A DNA stretch of 64,000 nucleotides from Campylobacter geochelonis (GCF_013201685.1 NZ_CP053844.1:1054001-1118000), one strand, 5' to 3'; counted from the first letter of the stretch, positions 46,181-55,532 are shown. The notes: generated from the letters alone by a model not told the origin. Program-made: numbers and translations.

Positions 46181-47346
46181 ATTTAGCTCTATTTTAATGT
46201 GCTTTTAGTTTCTTGGTTGATGACAGAAACTTAAAATTCGTAGTAGTTTTAAATTTGAGTTTTCATCTTGATTATAACTTTGTCATACAAATTTTATTTA
46301 GGACACTTTTGTAAAATTTAGGTTGTTAAAAACTGCTTAAATTTTTAAAGTTTAGGTGTTTAAACGCGATATTTTTACATTTTTCTAAGACAAGACTAAA
46401 GTTTTAGCTGGATAATAAAAATTTAAAGAGTAATTTTTGTTTTTCGCAATATTTCTACCGTTAGCTCACAGTCAAAGTCAAAATGTCAATAAAACTCCAC
46501 AAACAAAAAAAATATCACAAGTTGATAGGCTTTATAAATTTTGCCTTATAAATTTAAAATGTCACAAAGTTTATCTTGTTATATCGGCTTGTTATAAGCT
46601 AGAAAATATTTATTTAAATAAATTGTTTTAAAGGTTTTGCGAATTTTTTATATAAGAAAGATAGCTTAAAGCATAGAAGCAACAGATTTAAAAATATATG
46701 CAACTAGGCAAATTTTGAGTCTACTTTTATAGTAAAATTTATCGTCATTAAAAGTTTGACTAGCAAACAAATTTATGAACTAAAATGCGAGTTAATAGCA
46801 TAAAGTTATTTTGAAATTTAGCCTATACGGCTTTTAATATTTTCATAAAGACTTAGAAATAATTCTTAAAATACCGTTTAGATTAATTTTAAATAATAAT
46901 TTCCAAGCTTAAAATTAAATAAAGCTAAATTTAAACAGATAATAATATTTAAAAGTTATAAATTTAATTTATCAAAAGTTTGATTATATCTATTTAGTGT
47001 TTTGGCTAAGTTTAACTTATATAAATCTACCACTTTAAAGCTCTTGAGTGCAAACTCGTTTTATATAGCTATATTTTTGTATTTTTTCTAACTAAAACTA
47101 AGTGCCACTTTTGCTTTAACAACGATATAAGTCAAACCTCAAACATCGCAATATTGCTATTTATCTCACAGTATCGACATATTTTAAAACTTAAACTTAG
47201 TTTTTACCAGCTAAAATCAACAATCGGTGTTTATACTTTCAACACTGCTTTTATAGTAAAATAAAAATATACTAAAAAGCAGTGCAAAAGGCATATTTTT
47301 CATTAAAAATAGTAAAAACACTTACCAAAAGCAAATAAGCACAAAT
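46181..47346. other. 1.2 kb AT-rich convergent region without an intact gene
   Basis: The 3' ends of the UbiB-like gene and murF face each other here. A plus-strand frame at 46437-46631 begins with a signal-like stretch (MFFAIFLPLAHSQSQ) but has no ribosome site and ends after 64 codons, so it may be a remnant of an exported-protein gene. A 7-bp hairpin (AGTTTCT/AGAAACT) lies 26 bases after the UbiB-like stop. An imperfect inverted repeat is near the right end. No ncRNA family was recognised. Confidence 0.55.
47243..47284. repeat. Imperfect inverted repeat downstream of murF
   Basis: CACTGCTTTTATAGTA and TATACTAAAAAGCAGTG pair over about 15 positions around an A-rich loop, 63 bases beyond the murF stop. 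No T-run follows on the minus strand. It may be a weak terminator or a short palindromic repeat. Confidence 0.45.
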
Positions 47347-48783
47347 TTATATAAAATTTGGCGCGTCGTTTGAAAAAAGTACCAAGTCCCCTACTTTTGT
47401 CTCTTTTGCCAAAATTTCAGTCATTTTTGACTTATCTTTTATCATGATAAGCTTGTTTTTATCGATAATTTTTTCAAAAGTTGCCGCATTTAAGTCGCTT
47501 GTTACCATGACTAAGTCAAAAATATCATTGATGATTTTAGCTAGTTTTTCATTCTCTTCTTGCGTGCTTTCAACGATTCCTGGGGTGATGATGACCTTTC
47601 TGCCTTGATAACTGCGAGCTAGCTCATAGCTTTTGCTCATACCAGAAAAGTTTCCATTAAAACTATCATCGATGATGAGTTTTCCACCGGCTTCTATTTT
47701 TTCTAAGCGATGTTCGACACTTTTAATCTTTGAAATTTGCTTTTGAATCTTTTCAAAGCTAAGCTCAAGATATCTCGCCACACAGACACAAACTGCTAAA
47801 TTCCAAGCGTTAAAATCCCCTAAAATAGGAGCTTTAAAGCTATAAATTTTATCAAATTTCATATCAAAAGTTGTGCCTTCTAAACTAGCACAAACATTGC
47901 TTAAATTTAAGTCGTAAATTTCTACATTTTTGCTTTTTTCTTTTTGTGTTGAACTATGTAAAAATGCCATTTTAAGGCGAGTTGAGTTAAGCGCTTCTAG
48001 CTTTGTGGCGCGGATATTTTCTATGGTTTTAAAATACTCTATATGTTGAGCGCCGATTTCGCCTACGACTACGATTTGAGGGCGCAAAAACTGCGTTATC
48101 TCATCAATATCACCAGCTAACCTAGCTCCAGCTTCGGCTATGTAAATTTGCGTGTTTGGCTCTAAATTTTCATTAATATCTTTTATAAGTCCATTTAACG
48201 TATTTACGCTGCGTGGGGTTTTATAGCAGATAAAATCATCTTTTAAAACCTGAAAAAGGAAGTTTTTAATGCTTGTTTTTCCATAACTTGCTGTGATTTG
48301 GATAATTGTTAAATTTGGGTTGTTTTCAAGCTTTTTTTGTGCTGATTTTTTAAAAAGCATAGCTTGATACTTTTCATAGCCAAAACTTATGATAAATGCT
48401 AGAAAAAGTGGTAAAAATATAGGCAGAATTTGCGCTTTTTGTATCATTAAAATATCTATAAAAATAGCCGCAAACAAAAATATGACAAAAAATCTCTTAA
48501 CCCTAGAAGTAAAAACCAGCTTTTTATCAAGCTTTTTATGCCATAAAAATAGCGCTGGTAGATAAATTACATAAAAAAATATAAAAAAGCCAAAGCTAGA
48601 AAAAGTTGAAATCCCAAAGTATAAAACAATCGGTAAAATCAAAAACCAAAGATGCCAAAGTGGCTTTGTAAAGTGAAAAACAATGCGTTGGAATTTATAC
48701 GAAAACCACTGAAGCGCCGTGATAAGGTAAAATCCAAGTGCCAGTAAAAACAAAATATGTGATATAAGTATGAAAATTTGCAT
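47347..48783 (-). CDS. murF: Membrane-anchored MurF-type Mur ligase
   Basis: MurF adds D-Ala-D-Ala to UDP-MurNAc-tripeptide. The 478-residue protein has four to five N-terminal helices (about 1-135), a feature I recall from Campylobacter and Helicobacter MurF, then the Mur ligase core. The ATP loop reads ITASYGKTSIKNF (about 161-173), a variant of GxxGKT. It is followed by AEAGARLAGDIDEI, GEIGAQHIEY, GDFNAWNLA, DDSFNGNFSGM and TPGIVE. The nearby ddl supports the MurF call, although the helices and altered loop leave a related Mur-like ligase possible. Confidence 0.85.
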   Translation of the reverse strand: MQIFILISHILFLLALGFYLITALQWFSYKFQRIVFHFTKPLWHLWFLILPIVLYFGISTFSSFGFFIFFYVIYLPALFLWHKKLDKKLVFTSRVKRFFVIFLFAAIFIDILMIQKAQILPIFLPLFLAFIISFGYEKYQAMLFKKSAQKKLENNPNLTIIQITASYGKTSIKNFLFQVLKDDFICYKTPRSVNTLNGLIKDINENLEPNTQIYIAEAGARLAGDIDEITQFLRPQIVVVGEIGAQHIEYFKTIENIRATKLEALNSTRLKMAFLHSSTQKEKSKNVEIYDLNLSNVCASLEGTTFDMKFDKIYSFKAPILGDFNAWNLAVCVCVARYLELSFEKIQKQISKIKSVEHRLEKIEAGGKLIIDDSFNGNFSGMSKSYELARSYQGRKVIITPGIVESTQEENEKLAKIINDIFDLVMVTSDLNAATFEKIIDKNKLIMIKDKSKMTEILAKETKVGDLVLFSNDAPNFI

Positions 48784-50273
48784 TATTTTTCTCCAATGTT
48801 TTTGTCTTTTTGCGTGGCTTTTTTAACTCTCATTTTATAAATTTCGCTAAATTTTCTTGCCTTTTTCTCGCTTTTTTTGCTATTTTTTTCATTTAAATTT
48901 GACTCTTTTGACTCATTTTCCAAATTTTTATCTTGTGCCAAATCTGCATTTTCTTCTAAATTTTTTATATCATTAAATTCATCTTTTATATCAAGTAACT
49001 TCGGAATTTCAAGCTCAAAAACTTTATCTTGCGCTAAATTTCTAGCTTCTTTGGCTAAATTTTCTTCATCATTTATTTGACTTAAGCACTCTTTGCTATC
49101 TTGTTTAAGCTCATTATTTTTTACACCAACTTGCGCTTTAATCTCATCAAATTTATCTTTTATATCAGCACTAGCTAAATTTTGGCTTTTTTCTTGCGAT
49201 AAATTTGCTATTTCATCGCTAAAATCTTTATTTTCAAAGCCATCTTTTGCTTTTTCATCTAAAGTATGCTCTTTTTCATAAACCTCGCCCACAACGCAAA
49301 CTTCATCTAAATTTTTATATTTTTGACTATGGCTAACTGGCATTTCTGCTTCATCTAAGGCTTTTGATATCGATTCATCAAGCGATTTAGCTAAATCTTT
49401 TATATCATTTTCTTTTATATCTTGCACTTGCACTTTTAGCATATCATCTTGTGCTATTTTTTCATCTTTAAAGCTATGCTCTCTTTCGCAAACATCTCCG
49501 ATAGCGCAAATTTCATCTAAACATTGCTTTTTCTCATCGCGCTTACATTCTTCGCTTAAAAGCTTCTCTTCTATGGTTGAAGCGATAAATTTAGCATGAA
49601 GCAAGAAGAAAAAGTGATCTCCTTTTAAAGGATAAAACTCGCTTTTATCTATAAGTTTATGTATAAGTTCTCCACTTTTTAGTTTAGTTGCCGTATCATC
49701 TTCGCCCCAAAATATCAGCGCGTTGCTTTTACTGCTTTTAAATATATCTCTAAAGTCCTCATTTACAACATTTTTTAAAGTTTCATACATCACTCTACTC
49801 ATACCAGATACATCTTTTGAGGCAAAAAGTGAGTAGAATTTGCCAAGCCCAAATAGTTTTAAAATTTTATAAATCACGATTTTAAATCGCACCATAAGCG
49901 GCTTTGGCTCAACTATGCCAGCCGTGCTTAAAAGGACTAAATTTCGTGGTTTTAAAAGAGTTGCAACCTTGCCTCCATAGCTATGTCCCATGATGATAAG
50001 CGGATCGCTACCGATGGCTTTGATAAACTCAGCGGTGATTTTTGTATAATCTTTTGTGTTAAGTGCGCCATGTATAGAACTGGAGCCAAAACCTGGCAAA
50101 TCTATATAAATTTGCTTTATTTTTTTAAAGTTATTTCCAAAAGCTTTAAGCATTATCTCTTTGTTCGCACCCCAACCATGCAAGACTAATATATACTCTT
50201 TTGCTTCATTATTCTTTACATCATAACTAATCTTATAAATTTTTCCTTGATATTTTATCTCTTTAGTTGCCAT
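48783..50273 (-). CDS. Alpha/beta hydrolase with long acidic C-terminal tail
   Basis: The ATG at 50273 is chosen because the earlier in-frame start only adds MRKKGKK, inside the antitoxin gene. Residues 1-240 form an alpha/beta hydrolase with the oxyanion HGWG (32-35), nucleophile Ser98 in GHSYGG, acid WGEDD near 190 and GDHFFF near 222. Residues 245-496 are a low-complexity tail rich in Glu, Asp, Lys and Asn. The tail holds two imperfect copies of a unit (LDEICAIGDVCEREHSF and LDEVCVVGEVYEKEHTL) and ends in a basic stretch (KKSEKKARKFSEIYKMRVKK). The tail has no counterpart in ordinary hydrolases. Its end overlaps the murF start by one base. Confidence 0.85.
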   Translation of the reverse strand: MATKEIKYQGKIYKISYDVKNNEAKEYILVLHGWGANKEIMLKAFGNNFKKIKQIYIDLPGFGSSSIHGALNTKDYTKITAEFIKAIGSDPLIIMGHSYGGKVATLLKPRNLVLLSTAGIVEPKPLMVRFKIVIYKILKLFGLGKFYSLFASKDVSGMSRVMYETLKNVVNEDFRDIFKSSKSNALIFWGEDDTATKLKSGELIHKLIDKSEFYPLKGDHFFFLLHAKFIASTIEEKLLSEECKRDEKKQCLDEICAIGDVCEREHSFKDEKIAQDDMLKVQVQDIKENDIKDLAKSLDESISKALDEAEMPVSHSQKYKNLDEVCVVGEVYEKEHTLDEKAKDGFENKDFSDEIANLSQEKSQNLASADIKDKFDEIKAQVGVKNNELKQDSKECLSQINDEENLAKEARNLAQDKVFELEIPKLLDIKDEFNDIKNLEENADLAQDKNLENESKESNLNEKNSKKSEKKARKFSEIYKMRVKKATQKDKNIGEK

Positions 50274-50490
50274 CTTTTTGCCTTTTTTGCGCATAAACGA
50301 TGTTTAGTAGTTCGACTGCTTTTTCAAGGCGCTCATACTCTTTCATACTAAGCAAAACTGCTTCAAATTTATTATTTTTAACTATCACAGCTTTTTTTAG
50401 CTCTTCACTGCTAACTTTACTTAGCACGGCGCTAAAATTTCTAACAACTTCGGTTGCAGTATATATCTCATCTTGTTTAAAACTAGCCAT
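50263..50490 (-). CDS. Orphan Phd/YefM-type antitoxin
   Basis: This 75-residue protein has the Phd/YefM layout: an N-terminal DNA-binding half (YTATEVVRNFSAVLSKV, about 10-26) and KKAVIVKNNKFEAVLLSMKE (about 32-51), then a C-terminal helix that would normally bind a toxin. No toxin gene of the Doc, YoeB or RelE type is next to it; both neighbours are cell-wall genes. It lies 55 bases after ddl and its 3' end overlaps the hydrolase start by 11 bases. It may be an autoregulator of the operon or guard against a toxin encoded elsewhere. Confidence 0.85.
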   Translation of the reverse strand: MASFKQDEIYTATEVVRNFSAVLSKVSSEELKKAVIVKNNKFEAVLLSMKEYERLEKAVELLNIVYAQKRQKDGN

Positions 50491-50545
50491 TTAAACTCTT
50501 TTATGTAAAATTTTACGCAAAATTTATCATACTTTTCGTTAAATT

Positions 50546-51571
50546 CTACTTATGTGCAGAGATTGACTGAATATATTTGTAGCTAACTGGAATTCTTACT
50601 CTATTTGGCAAGTTTTTAGCTAGTAAATTTATCATATCCTCAAAACCGTTAAAAAGGTAGTAAGCTAGGCTTCCTGGGTTTGGATTTATCTCATTTAGAT
50701 AAATTTCATTATCATGCACGAAAAAATCACACCTTATAACAGCTCCATCAAACCCACAAGAATAAATCTTAGCAAACGCCTCTTTTAGCCTTGTTTTTAA
50801 ATTTTGGTCTAAATTTGCCTCATTTACAGTGGAATTTCCAGAAAAGCTCATATACTTTTGCTCAAAGTCTAAAATCTTATCTTTTTTTGGCTCTTCTACT
50901 ATCGAGTAGATAAACTCTTCACCTACTTTACATCCTGCTAGGTTATACTCTTTTACATTTTCTATAAATGGTTCAGCTAAAATCACATCATCATACTCAT
51001 AAGCATTATCCAAACCATACTCTAGCTCACTATCTTTTTTTACTATGCTTATACCGATGCTGCTTCCAAGCCTGAGCGGTTTTAAGATAACTGGTAAGGC
51101 TAAATTTAGCTTTTTACCCCTTTTTAAAACTTCATAATCAAGAGTTTTAACTCCGGCTTGAGCGCATAAGAATTTAGTTAGCTCTTTGTTATAACTCATA
51201 ACCGAAGCTTCGATTCGTGGGCCTATGTATGCGACTTCAAAAAAGTCAAAAAGAGCTGAGATTTTACCATCTTCTCCATCACATCCATGAATTAAATTTA
51301 TAAAAACATCAACTTTTATAACAGTTTTTGAAAACATCCCCTCGGCGTAAAATCCGCCATTTTTTAGATTTAACTGCTTTGATTTTTTATACTCGCCAGA
51401 GCTAAAATATACTGCTTTCATATTTTTTTCATCGATTTGATAAAAGTTTCTATCCTTATCACAAAAAACAAAGACCAAATTTTGTCTTAACTGCCCTTTT
51501 AACGTGATAGCTGAAACTATACTAATCTCATGTTCATAGCTTTGACCACCAAAAATTACACCTAGTTGCAC
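50546..51571 (-). CDS. ddl: D-alanine-D-alanine ligase
   Basis: Ddl joins two D-alanines for peptidoglycan. The 341 residues open MQLGVIFGGQSYEHEISIVS, carry the KPLRLGSSIGI ATP-grasp loop (about 172-182), EYNLAGCKVG, RCDFFVHDNEIYLNEINPNPG with the metal ligands (about 281-301) and the expected C-terminal helix. It sits 9 bases after ruvA and upstream of the antitoxin, hydrolase and murF genes, which use its product. Confidence 0.96.
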   Translation of the reverse strand: MQLGVIFGGQSYEHEISIVSAITLKGQLRQNLVFVFCDKDRNFYQIDEKNMKAVYFSSGEYKKSKQLNLKNGGFYAEGMFSKTVIKVDVFINLIHGCDGEDGKISALFDFFEVAYIGPRIEASVMSYNKELTKFLCAQAGVKTLDYEVLKRGKKLNLALPVILKPLRLGSSIGISIVKKDSELEYGLDNAYEYDDVILAEPFIENVKEYNLAGCKVGEEFIYSIVEEPKKDKILDFEQKYMSFSGNSTVNEANLDQNLKTRLKEAFAKIYSCGFDGAVIRCDFFVHDNEIYLNEINPNPGSLAYYLFNGFEDMINLLAKNLPNRVRIPVSYKYIQSISAHK

Positions 51572-51580
51572 ATTCTCTCC

Positions 51581-52135
51581 TTATGCTAGCTTTTTTAAAG
51601 CTTCTTTTATCAAATCACTCGTATTTGTCGAACTACAAGTTGATAGTACTTTTAAAATTTTATCTCTTTTAAACCCAAGACTTTCAAGTGCTAAAGCACT
51701 TTCGTTTTTATAACTCTCAACACCCTCTTCGCTTATCAGTTTTGCATCGCTTAACTCTGCTAACATTTTTCTAGCTGTCTTTGGACCGATGCCTGGAACA
51801 GTTGTTAAAGTCGCCACATCGCCATTTATTACCGCGTTTGTAAAGCTAGTAGCCGATAAGCTTGAACAAACCGCCATAGCAGTACTTGGCCCAATCCCGC
51901 TAACTTTTATAAGCACTTCAAACATCTTTTGCTCTTTTACATCTAAAAAGCCATAGAGTAGATTCGCATCCTCTCTTATAACTGGAGTTGTAATTAGCTC
52001 TACTTTTTCGCCTTTGGTTAAATTTGCACTCGTATTTAGTGATATGATAATGCCATAACTTACTCCACCTACGGTTTTTAGCACGGCAAATCCAGGCTCT
52101 TTTTTAGTTATAACTCCCTCAACTGCTGCTATCAT
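51581..52135 (-). CDS. ruvA: Holliday junction branch-migration protein RuvA
   Basis: RuvA tetramers hold Holliday junctions for the RuvB motor. The 184 residues include the OB domain (1-65), two helix-hairpin-helix motifs (VSGIGPSTAMAVCS near 73-86 and VPGIGPKTARKMLAEL near 108-123) and a C-terminal RuvB-binding three-helix domain ending LIKEALKKL. It overlaps the lipoprotein gene by 4 bases, which ties DNA repair to an envelope operon. ruvB and ruvC are not nearby. Confidence 0.96.
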   Translation of the reverse strand: MIAAVEGVITKKEPGFAVLKTVGGVSYGIIISLNTSANLTKGEKVELITTPVIREDANLLYGFLDVKEQKMFEVLIKVSGIGPSTAMAVCSSLSATSFTNAVINGDVATLTTVPGIGPKTARKMLAELSDAKLISEEGVESYKNESALALESLGFKRDKILKVLSTCSSTNTSDLIKEALKKLA

Positions 52136-52683
52136 TTAAGCTCGCTTATAAGTTTATCAACCGTTTGATTTACCGAAATATCCATATATTTTAAAATAGT
52201 TTGCGCGCTTGGATCTGGCACAAAGATATGGTTTTTTATAATGCCTGATTTTGTCGAAACATCATCTTTTAGTAAATCATATCCTAAAATCATCTCAGCT
52301 TGATCGCCATTTACTTGCAAAGATATCATCTCGGTTCTTAGCGTAAAGTCGCCTTTTTTAGGTGTAAAAGACTGCCTAAACTCGCACTGAGAAGCCACTG
52401 CGCTAACGATTGCTTTATAAACCATCTCGCTTGGCAAGGTTACAAATTTAACCCCTTGTAGATATCTTATGTTGTTTTTAAAATCAACGATTAAAATATC
52501 TCTGCTATCGGCTAAATTTAGCGCTTGTATGTTTGAAACATAAATGCTTTTTGGATTTTCTATCTTGTGTTCGCAAATTTTGCCTTTATAAGTTATCTCA
52601 TAGTATTGATAAGGCTGCGCTTTTTTGGCTAGACAGCCCGCAAACAAGGCTGCAAAAAGCGGTAAAAGTAGAAATTTTTTCAT
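52132..52683 (-). CDS. Lipoprotein component of an Mla-type lipid transporter
   Basis: This 183-residue lipoprotein has the lipobox FAGC at residues 14-17 and resembles the ABC-type transport auxiliary lipoproteins (PqiC/DUF330-like): YQYYEITY, then beta strands (ENPKSIYVSNIQALNLADSR) and a C-terminal helix (VDKLISELK). It is translated from a start overlapping the mlaD stop by 4 bases, so it is the last member of mlaE-mlaF-mlaD-lipoprotein. It probably sits in the outer-membrane leaflet as the docking partner of the MCE protein. Confidence 0.8.
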   Translation of the reverse strand: MKKFLLLPLFAALFAGCLAKKAQPYQYYEITYKGKICEHKIENPKSIYVSNIQALNLADSRDILIVDFKNNIRYLQGVKFVTLPSEMVYKAIVSAVASQCEFRQSFTPKKGDFTLRTEMISLQVNGDQAEMILGYDLLKDDVSTKSGIIKNHIFVPDPSAQTILKYMDISVNQTVDKLISELK

Positions 52684-53594
52684 CTTTTTTCCTTTTGTGT
52701 AGTATCTCTAAAAAAGAAGTCATATGGGTTATCTTCAAGCCTAAATAGGGATGATTGAAACTCTCTTAAAACTTTTTTAAGCTCGATTAGTGAAAGCGTT
52801 GCTTCATGAAGCGTTGGGTTTATCATATCTTTTAGGTTATAATTTCCTTTTTCCATGTCGCTATTTACTAGCTTTAAAGTCCTATTTAGCGTAGCTGAAG
52901 TCATCGTCCATGATAGGATAAATTTATCGCTATTTTTTATAAGTTTGTCTAAATTTGACGCTATTTGCGTTTTGTTTTGATCAAATTCTTTTAAAATGCT
53001 ATCAGTTGAGGCTAAAATCGAGCTTATTTTTGTAGAGCTTTCGTTATCATCTAGTTTTTTGGTTATTGAATTGATTGATTCTAAAGTTTGAGATAAATTT
53101 GCTAAATTTTCATCAGAAAAGAGTAAATTTAGCTTCTCAAGCGATACTGTTATCTTCTCTCCTATATTTTCTGCCTTGCTAAATAGCCCAAAATCAAGCT
53201 TTAAAATGGGCTTTTCGCCATCTTTAAAACCCTCGCCGACACCTTTTGTGATATTTAAATTTGCTATTCCGCTAAGTCCTTGAATTTCAACTCTTGCTAA
53301 ACTGTCTTTTTTGATAGGAAAATTTGATTGAAGTTTTAGCTCTATCTCGATAGTGCCAAAATCGCTATCTTTTTCAAACCTTATCTTTTTAACTATACCT
53401 GCTGGAACTCCGATGTATTTAACTTGCGAACCCTCTTTTAAGCCACTTGGAAGCTCTTTTGTATGGATATAATACGCTGAATAGTTTAAATTTGGATCTG
53501 TTTTTGTAGTAATCCACCAAAAAAACGACACCACACCCACCACAGCTAAAATGACAAAAATTCCAACTATCGTATATGAGCTTTTATTTTCCAT
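52680..53594 (-). CDS. mlaD: MCE-domain substrate-binding protein (MlaD-like)
   Basis: This 304-residue protein has an N-terminal membrane helix (about 8-28) and one MCE domain (about 38-118, with GSQVKYIGVPAGIVKKI and ARVEIQGLSGIANLNI). A long helical region (about 140-300) follows, probably bridging the periplasm. MCE rings carry phospholipids between membranes. It begins directly after the ATPase gene. I recall the same gene set in C. jejuni as Cj1646-Cj1649, at a different chromosomal place. Confidence 0.9.
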   Translation of the reverse strand: MENKSSYTIVGIFVILAVVGVVSFFWWITTKTDPNLNYSAYYIHTKELPSGLKEGSQVKYIGVPAGIVKKIRFEKDSDFGTIEIELKLQSNFPIKKDSLARVEIQGLSGIANLNITKGVGEGFKDGEKPILKLDFGLFSKAENIGEKITVSLEKLNLLFSDENLANLSQTLESINSITKKLDDNESSTKISSILASTDSILKEFDQNKTQIASNLDKLIKNSDKFILSWTMTSATLNRTLKLVNSDMEKGNYNLKDMINPTLHEATLSLIELKKVLREFQSSLFRLEDNPYDFFFRDTTQKEKR

Positions 53595-54326
53595 TTATCC
53601 CCTTCTCATCTGAAATAGCTCTTTTAAAGGATTATTTTTAAGCTCTTTTATCTCTTTTATGCTTCCTTCAAAAGCTATTTTTTTGTTATCAATTATCAAA
53701 AATCTATCAAATATGTTAAAGATACTATCAACATCATGAGTTACCATAGCAACCGTGATGCCTAAATTATCTCTTAGTTCAAGCACTAGCTCATCGAGCT
53801 TTCTAGCTCCGATTGGATCAAGTCCGCTATTTGGCTCATCTAAAAACAAAATTTTTGGGCTTAAAACAAGCGCTCTAGCAAGTGCGGCTCGTTTTTTCAT
53901 ACCACCACTTAACTCGCTTGGAAAAAGTGTGGCTGCTTTTTTATCAAGACCAACTTTTTGTATCCAAAACATCGCTATTTCATCGATTTGACTCTTACTT
54001 AGAGTGCTATACTCGCGAAGCAAAACGCCAACATTATCAAGCACGCTCATCGATGAGTAAAGCGCGCCAAACTGAAACATAACGCCAGTTTGTAGCTTTA
54101 TCTCTTCTCTTTTACTCTCTTTAAGCTTCCACAAATTCTGCCCGAACATAAAAATATCGCCACTTTTTGGCTCTTTTAGATAAATCAACGTCTTCATAAG
54201 TGTAGTTTTACCGCTTCCACTTCCGCCTAAAAAGCCGTAAATTTCGGCATTATTTATATGAAAACTAACATTATCGTGGATTATCCTATCTCCAAAAGCA
54301 GTTGTGATATTTTTAGCTTCTATCAT
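53595..54326 (-). CDS. mlaF: Mla-type ABC transporter ATPase
   Basis: The ATG at 54326 (AGGA upstream, MIEAKNITTAFGD) is chosen; a start 14 codons earlier would overlap mlaE and adds an unrelated N-terminus. The 243-residue ATPase has Walker A GGSGSGKTT (34-42), the Q-loop GVMFQFGALYS, signature LSGGMKKRAALARA and Walker B ILFLDEPNSGLDP, and ends with the extended tail typical of MlaF. It powers lipid movement with MlaE and MlaD at the inner membrane. Confidence 0.92.
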   Translation of the reverse strand: MIEAKNITTAFGDRIIHDNVSFHINNAEIYGFLGGSGSGKTTLMKTLIYLKEPKSGDIFMFGQNLWKLKESKREEIKLQTGVMFQFGALYSSMSVLDNVGVLLREYSTLSKSQIDEIAMFWIQKVGLDKKAATLFPSELSGGMKKRAALARALVLSPKILFLDEPNSGLDPIGARKLDELVLELRDNLGITVAMVTHDVDSIFNIFDRFLIIDNKKIAFEGSIKEIKELKNNPLKELFQMRRG

Positions 54327-54336
54327 CAAAATCCTA

Positions 54337-55446
54337 TCATAACGATGTTTGAGAGAAAAATATAGCAAAAACAGCGTCTATTGCTATAACCCAAAATATC
54401 GCATTTACAACGCTTGTAGTGGTTAAAGTCCCAAGGCTTTGAGTATTTCCTTTAACTTCAAACCCACGAAAGCAACCAACCAAAGCTATAATTAGCCCAA
54501 AAAATGGTGCTTTTATCATTCCAACGATAAAGTGTCTAACGCCAACAAATTCCTTAAATCTATCAACATAAGTTGAAAAACTTATATCAAGATACCAGTT
54601 TGCTACTAAAATTTGCCCAGCCAAACTTGCCATATCAGCTAGAAATATCACAAGTGGAGTTATGATGACCATTGCGATAATTCTGGGCATAACAAGAAAG
54701 ATAAAAGGATCAAAACTCATAGTCTTCATCGCATCTATCTCTTCAGTTATCTTCATAACGCCAATTTGCGCTGTAAAAGATGAAGCTGAGCGTCCAGCCA
54801 TAACAATAGCTGCAATCAAAGGCCCAAGTTCGCGAAGAGTAAGCATTCCCATTATCTCGATAACATAAATAGAAGCGCCAAACCTTGATAACATACCAGC
54901 GCCGATATAAACAAGCACAACGCCGATTAAAAAGCAGGTTAAACAAACGATGAAAATAGCATTTATTCCTGCGTATTTACAGTGATTACTCACCTCTTTT
55001 AGGCGAATTTTACTAGGATTTAGTAGCGTATAGACAAATTTAGAAAAAAGTTCGCCGATAAAATATGCAAAATTTAAAAAACTCTCATAAGCCTCGATTG
55101 CACTCTTGCCTATATCTTCTAAAATGGTGCTTTTAGGGCTTTGTGGTATGTAGTTAAAATCGACATTTTTATCATCAATTAACTTAAAAATATCGCTATA
55201 ACTTTGGCTTGAGTTTACAAATTTAAATTTATCTTTAAATTTAAGCTCAAACTCATGCAAGATTATCGCCATAGCGTAATCAAGCTTAGTAACGCTAGAT
55301 AAATTTAAAGCGATATTTTGATTTTTATTTATGATATTTTTTATTGTGTTAATAGACTTTTTTGAAGCCTTATATGTCCAATCACCAACTAAAGAAATTT
55401 CAACAAAATTTGGGTTGTTTTCTATCTCCACGCGACTATTGTTCAA
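54337..55446 (-). CDS. mlaE: Mla-type ABC permease with fused STAS domain (MlaB-MlaE)
   Basis: This 369-residue permease has a soluble N-terminal STAS-like domain (about 1-95, VEISLVGDWTYKASKK and IALNLSSVTKLDYAMAIILH), which takes the place of a separate MlaB. The MlaE permease follows, with five helices and the conserved ELGPLIAAIVMAGRSASSFT (about 209-228) and EEIDAMKTM. The start is TTG with AAGGGAAAG upstream. It heads the long minus-strand run and shares a divergent promoter region with murJ. No separate mlaC gene is present. Confidence 0.9.
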   Translation of the reverse strand: MNNSRVEIENNPNFVEISLVGDWTYKASKKSINTIKNIINKNQNIALNLSSVTKLDYAMAIILHEFELKFKDKFKFVNSSQSYSDIFKLIDDKNVDFNYIPQSPKSTILEDIGKSAIEAYESFLNFAYFIGELFSKFVYTLLNPSKIRLKEVSNHCKYAGINAIFIVCLTCFLIGVVLVYIGAGMLSRFGASIYVIEIMGMLTLRELGPLIAAIVMAGRSASSFTAQIGVMKITEEIDAMKTMSFDPFIFLVMPRIIAMVIITPLVIFLADMASLAGQILVANWYLDISFSTYVDRFKEFVGVRHFIVGMIKAPFFGLIIALVGCFRGFEVKGNTQSLGTLTTTSVVNAIFWVIAIDAVFAIFFSQTSL

Positions 55447-55481
55447 AATTCTTTCCCTTGAATGATTTTTAAATAAGCAAA

Positions 55482-55487
55482 ATTATA
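55482..55487 (-). promoter_or_regulatory. -10 box of the mlaE-murF run
   Basis: TATAAT on the minus strand lies 36 bases before the mlaE TTG. A TAGAAT on the plus strand at 55489-55494 may serve murJ, making the pair divergent promoters about 2 bases apart. Confidence 0.5.
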
Positions 55488-55532
55488 GTAGAATTACACT
55501 TTATCTTGTCTGAATAATGGATACATAGCACT

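Noticed and set aside
46437-46631. 64-codon plus-strand frame with a signal-like start
   Set aside because: It starts at TTG without a ribosome site, lies in decayed AT-rich DNA and has no continuation; kept only as a possible remnant.
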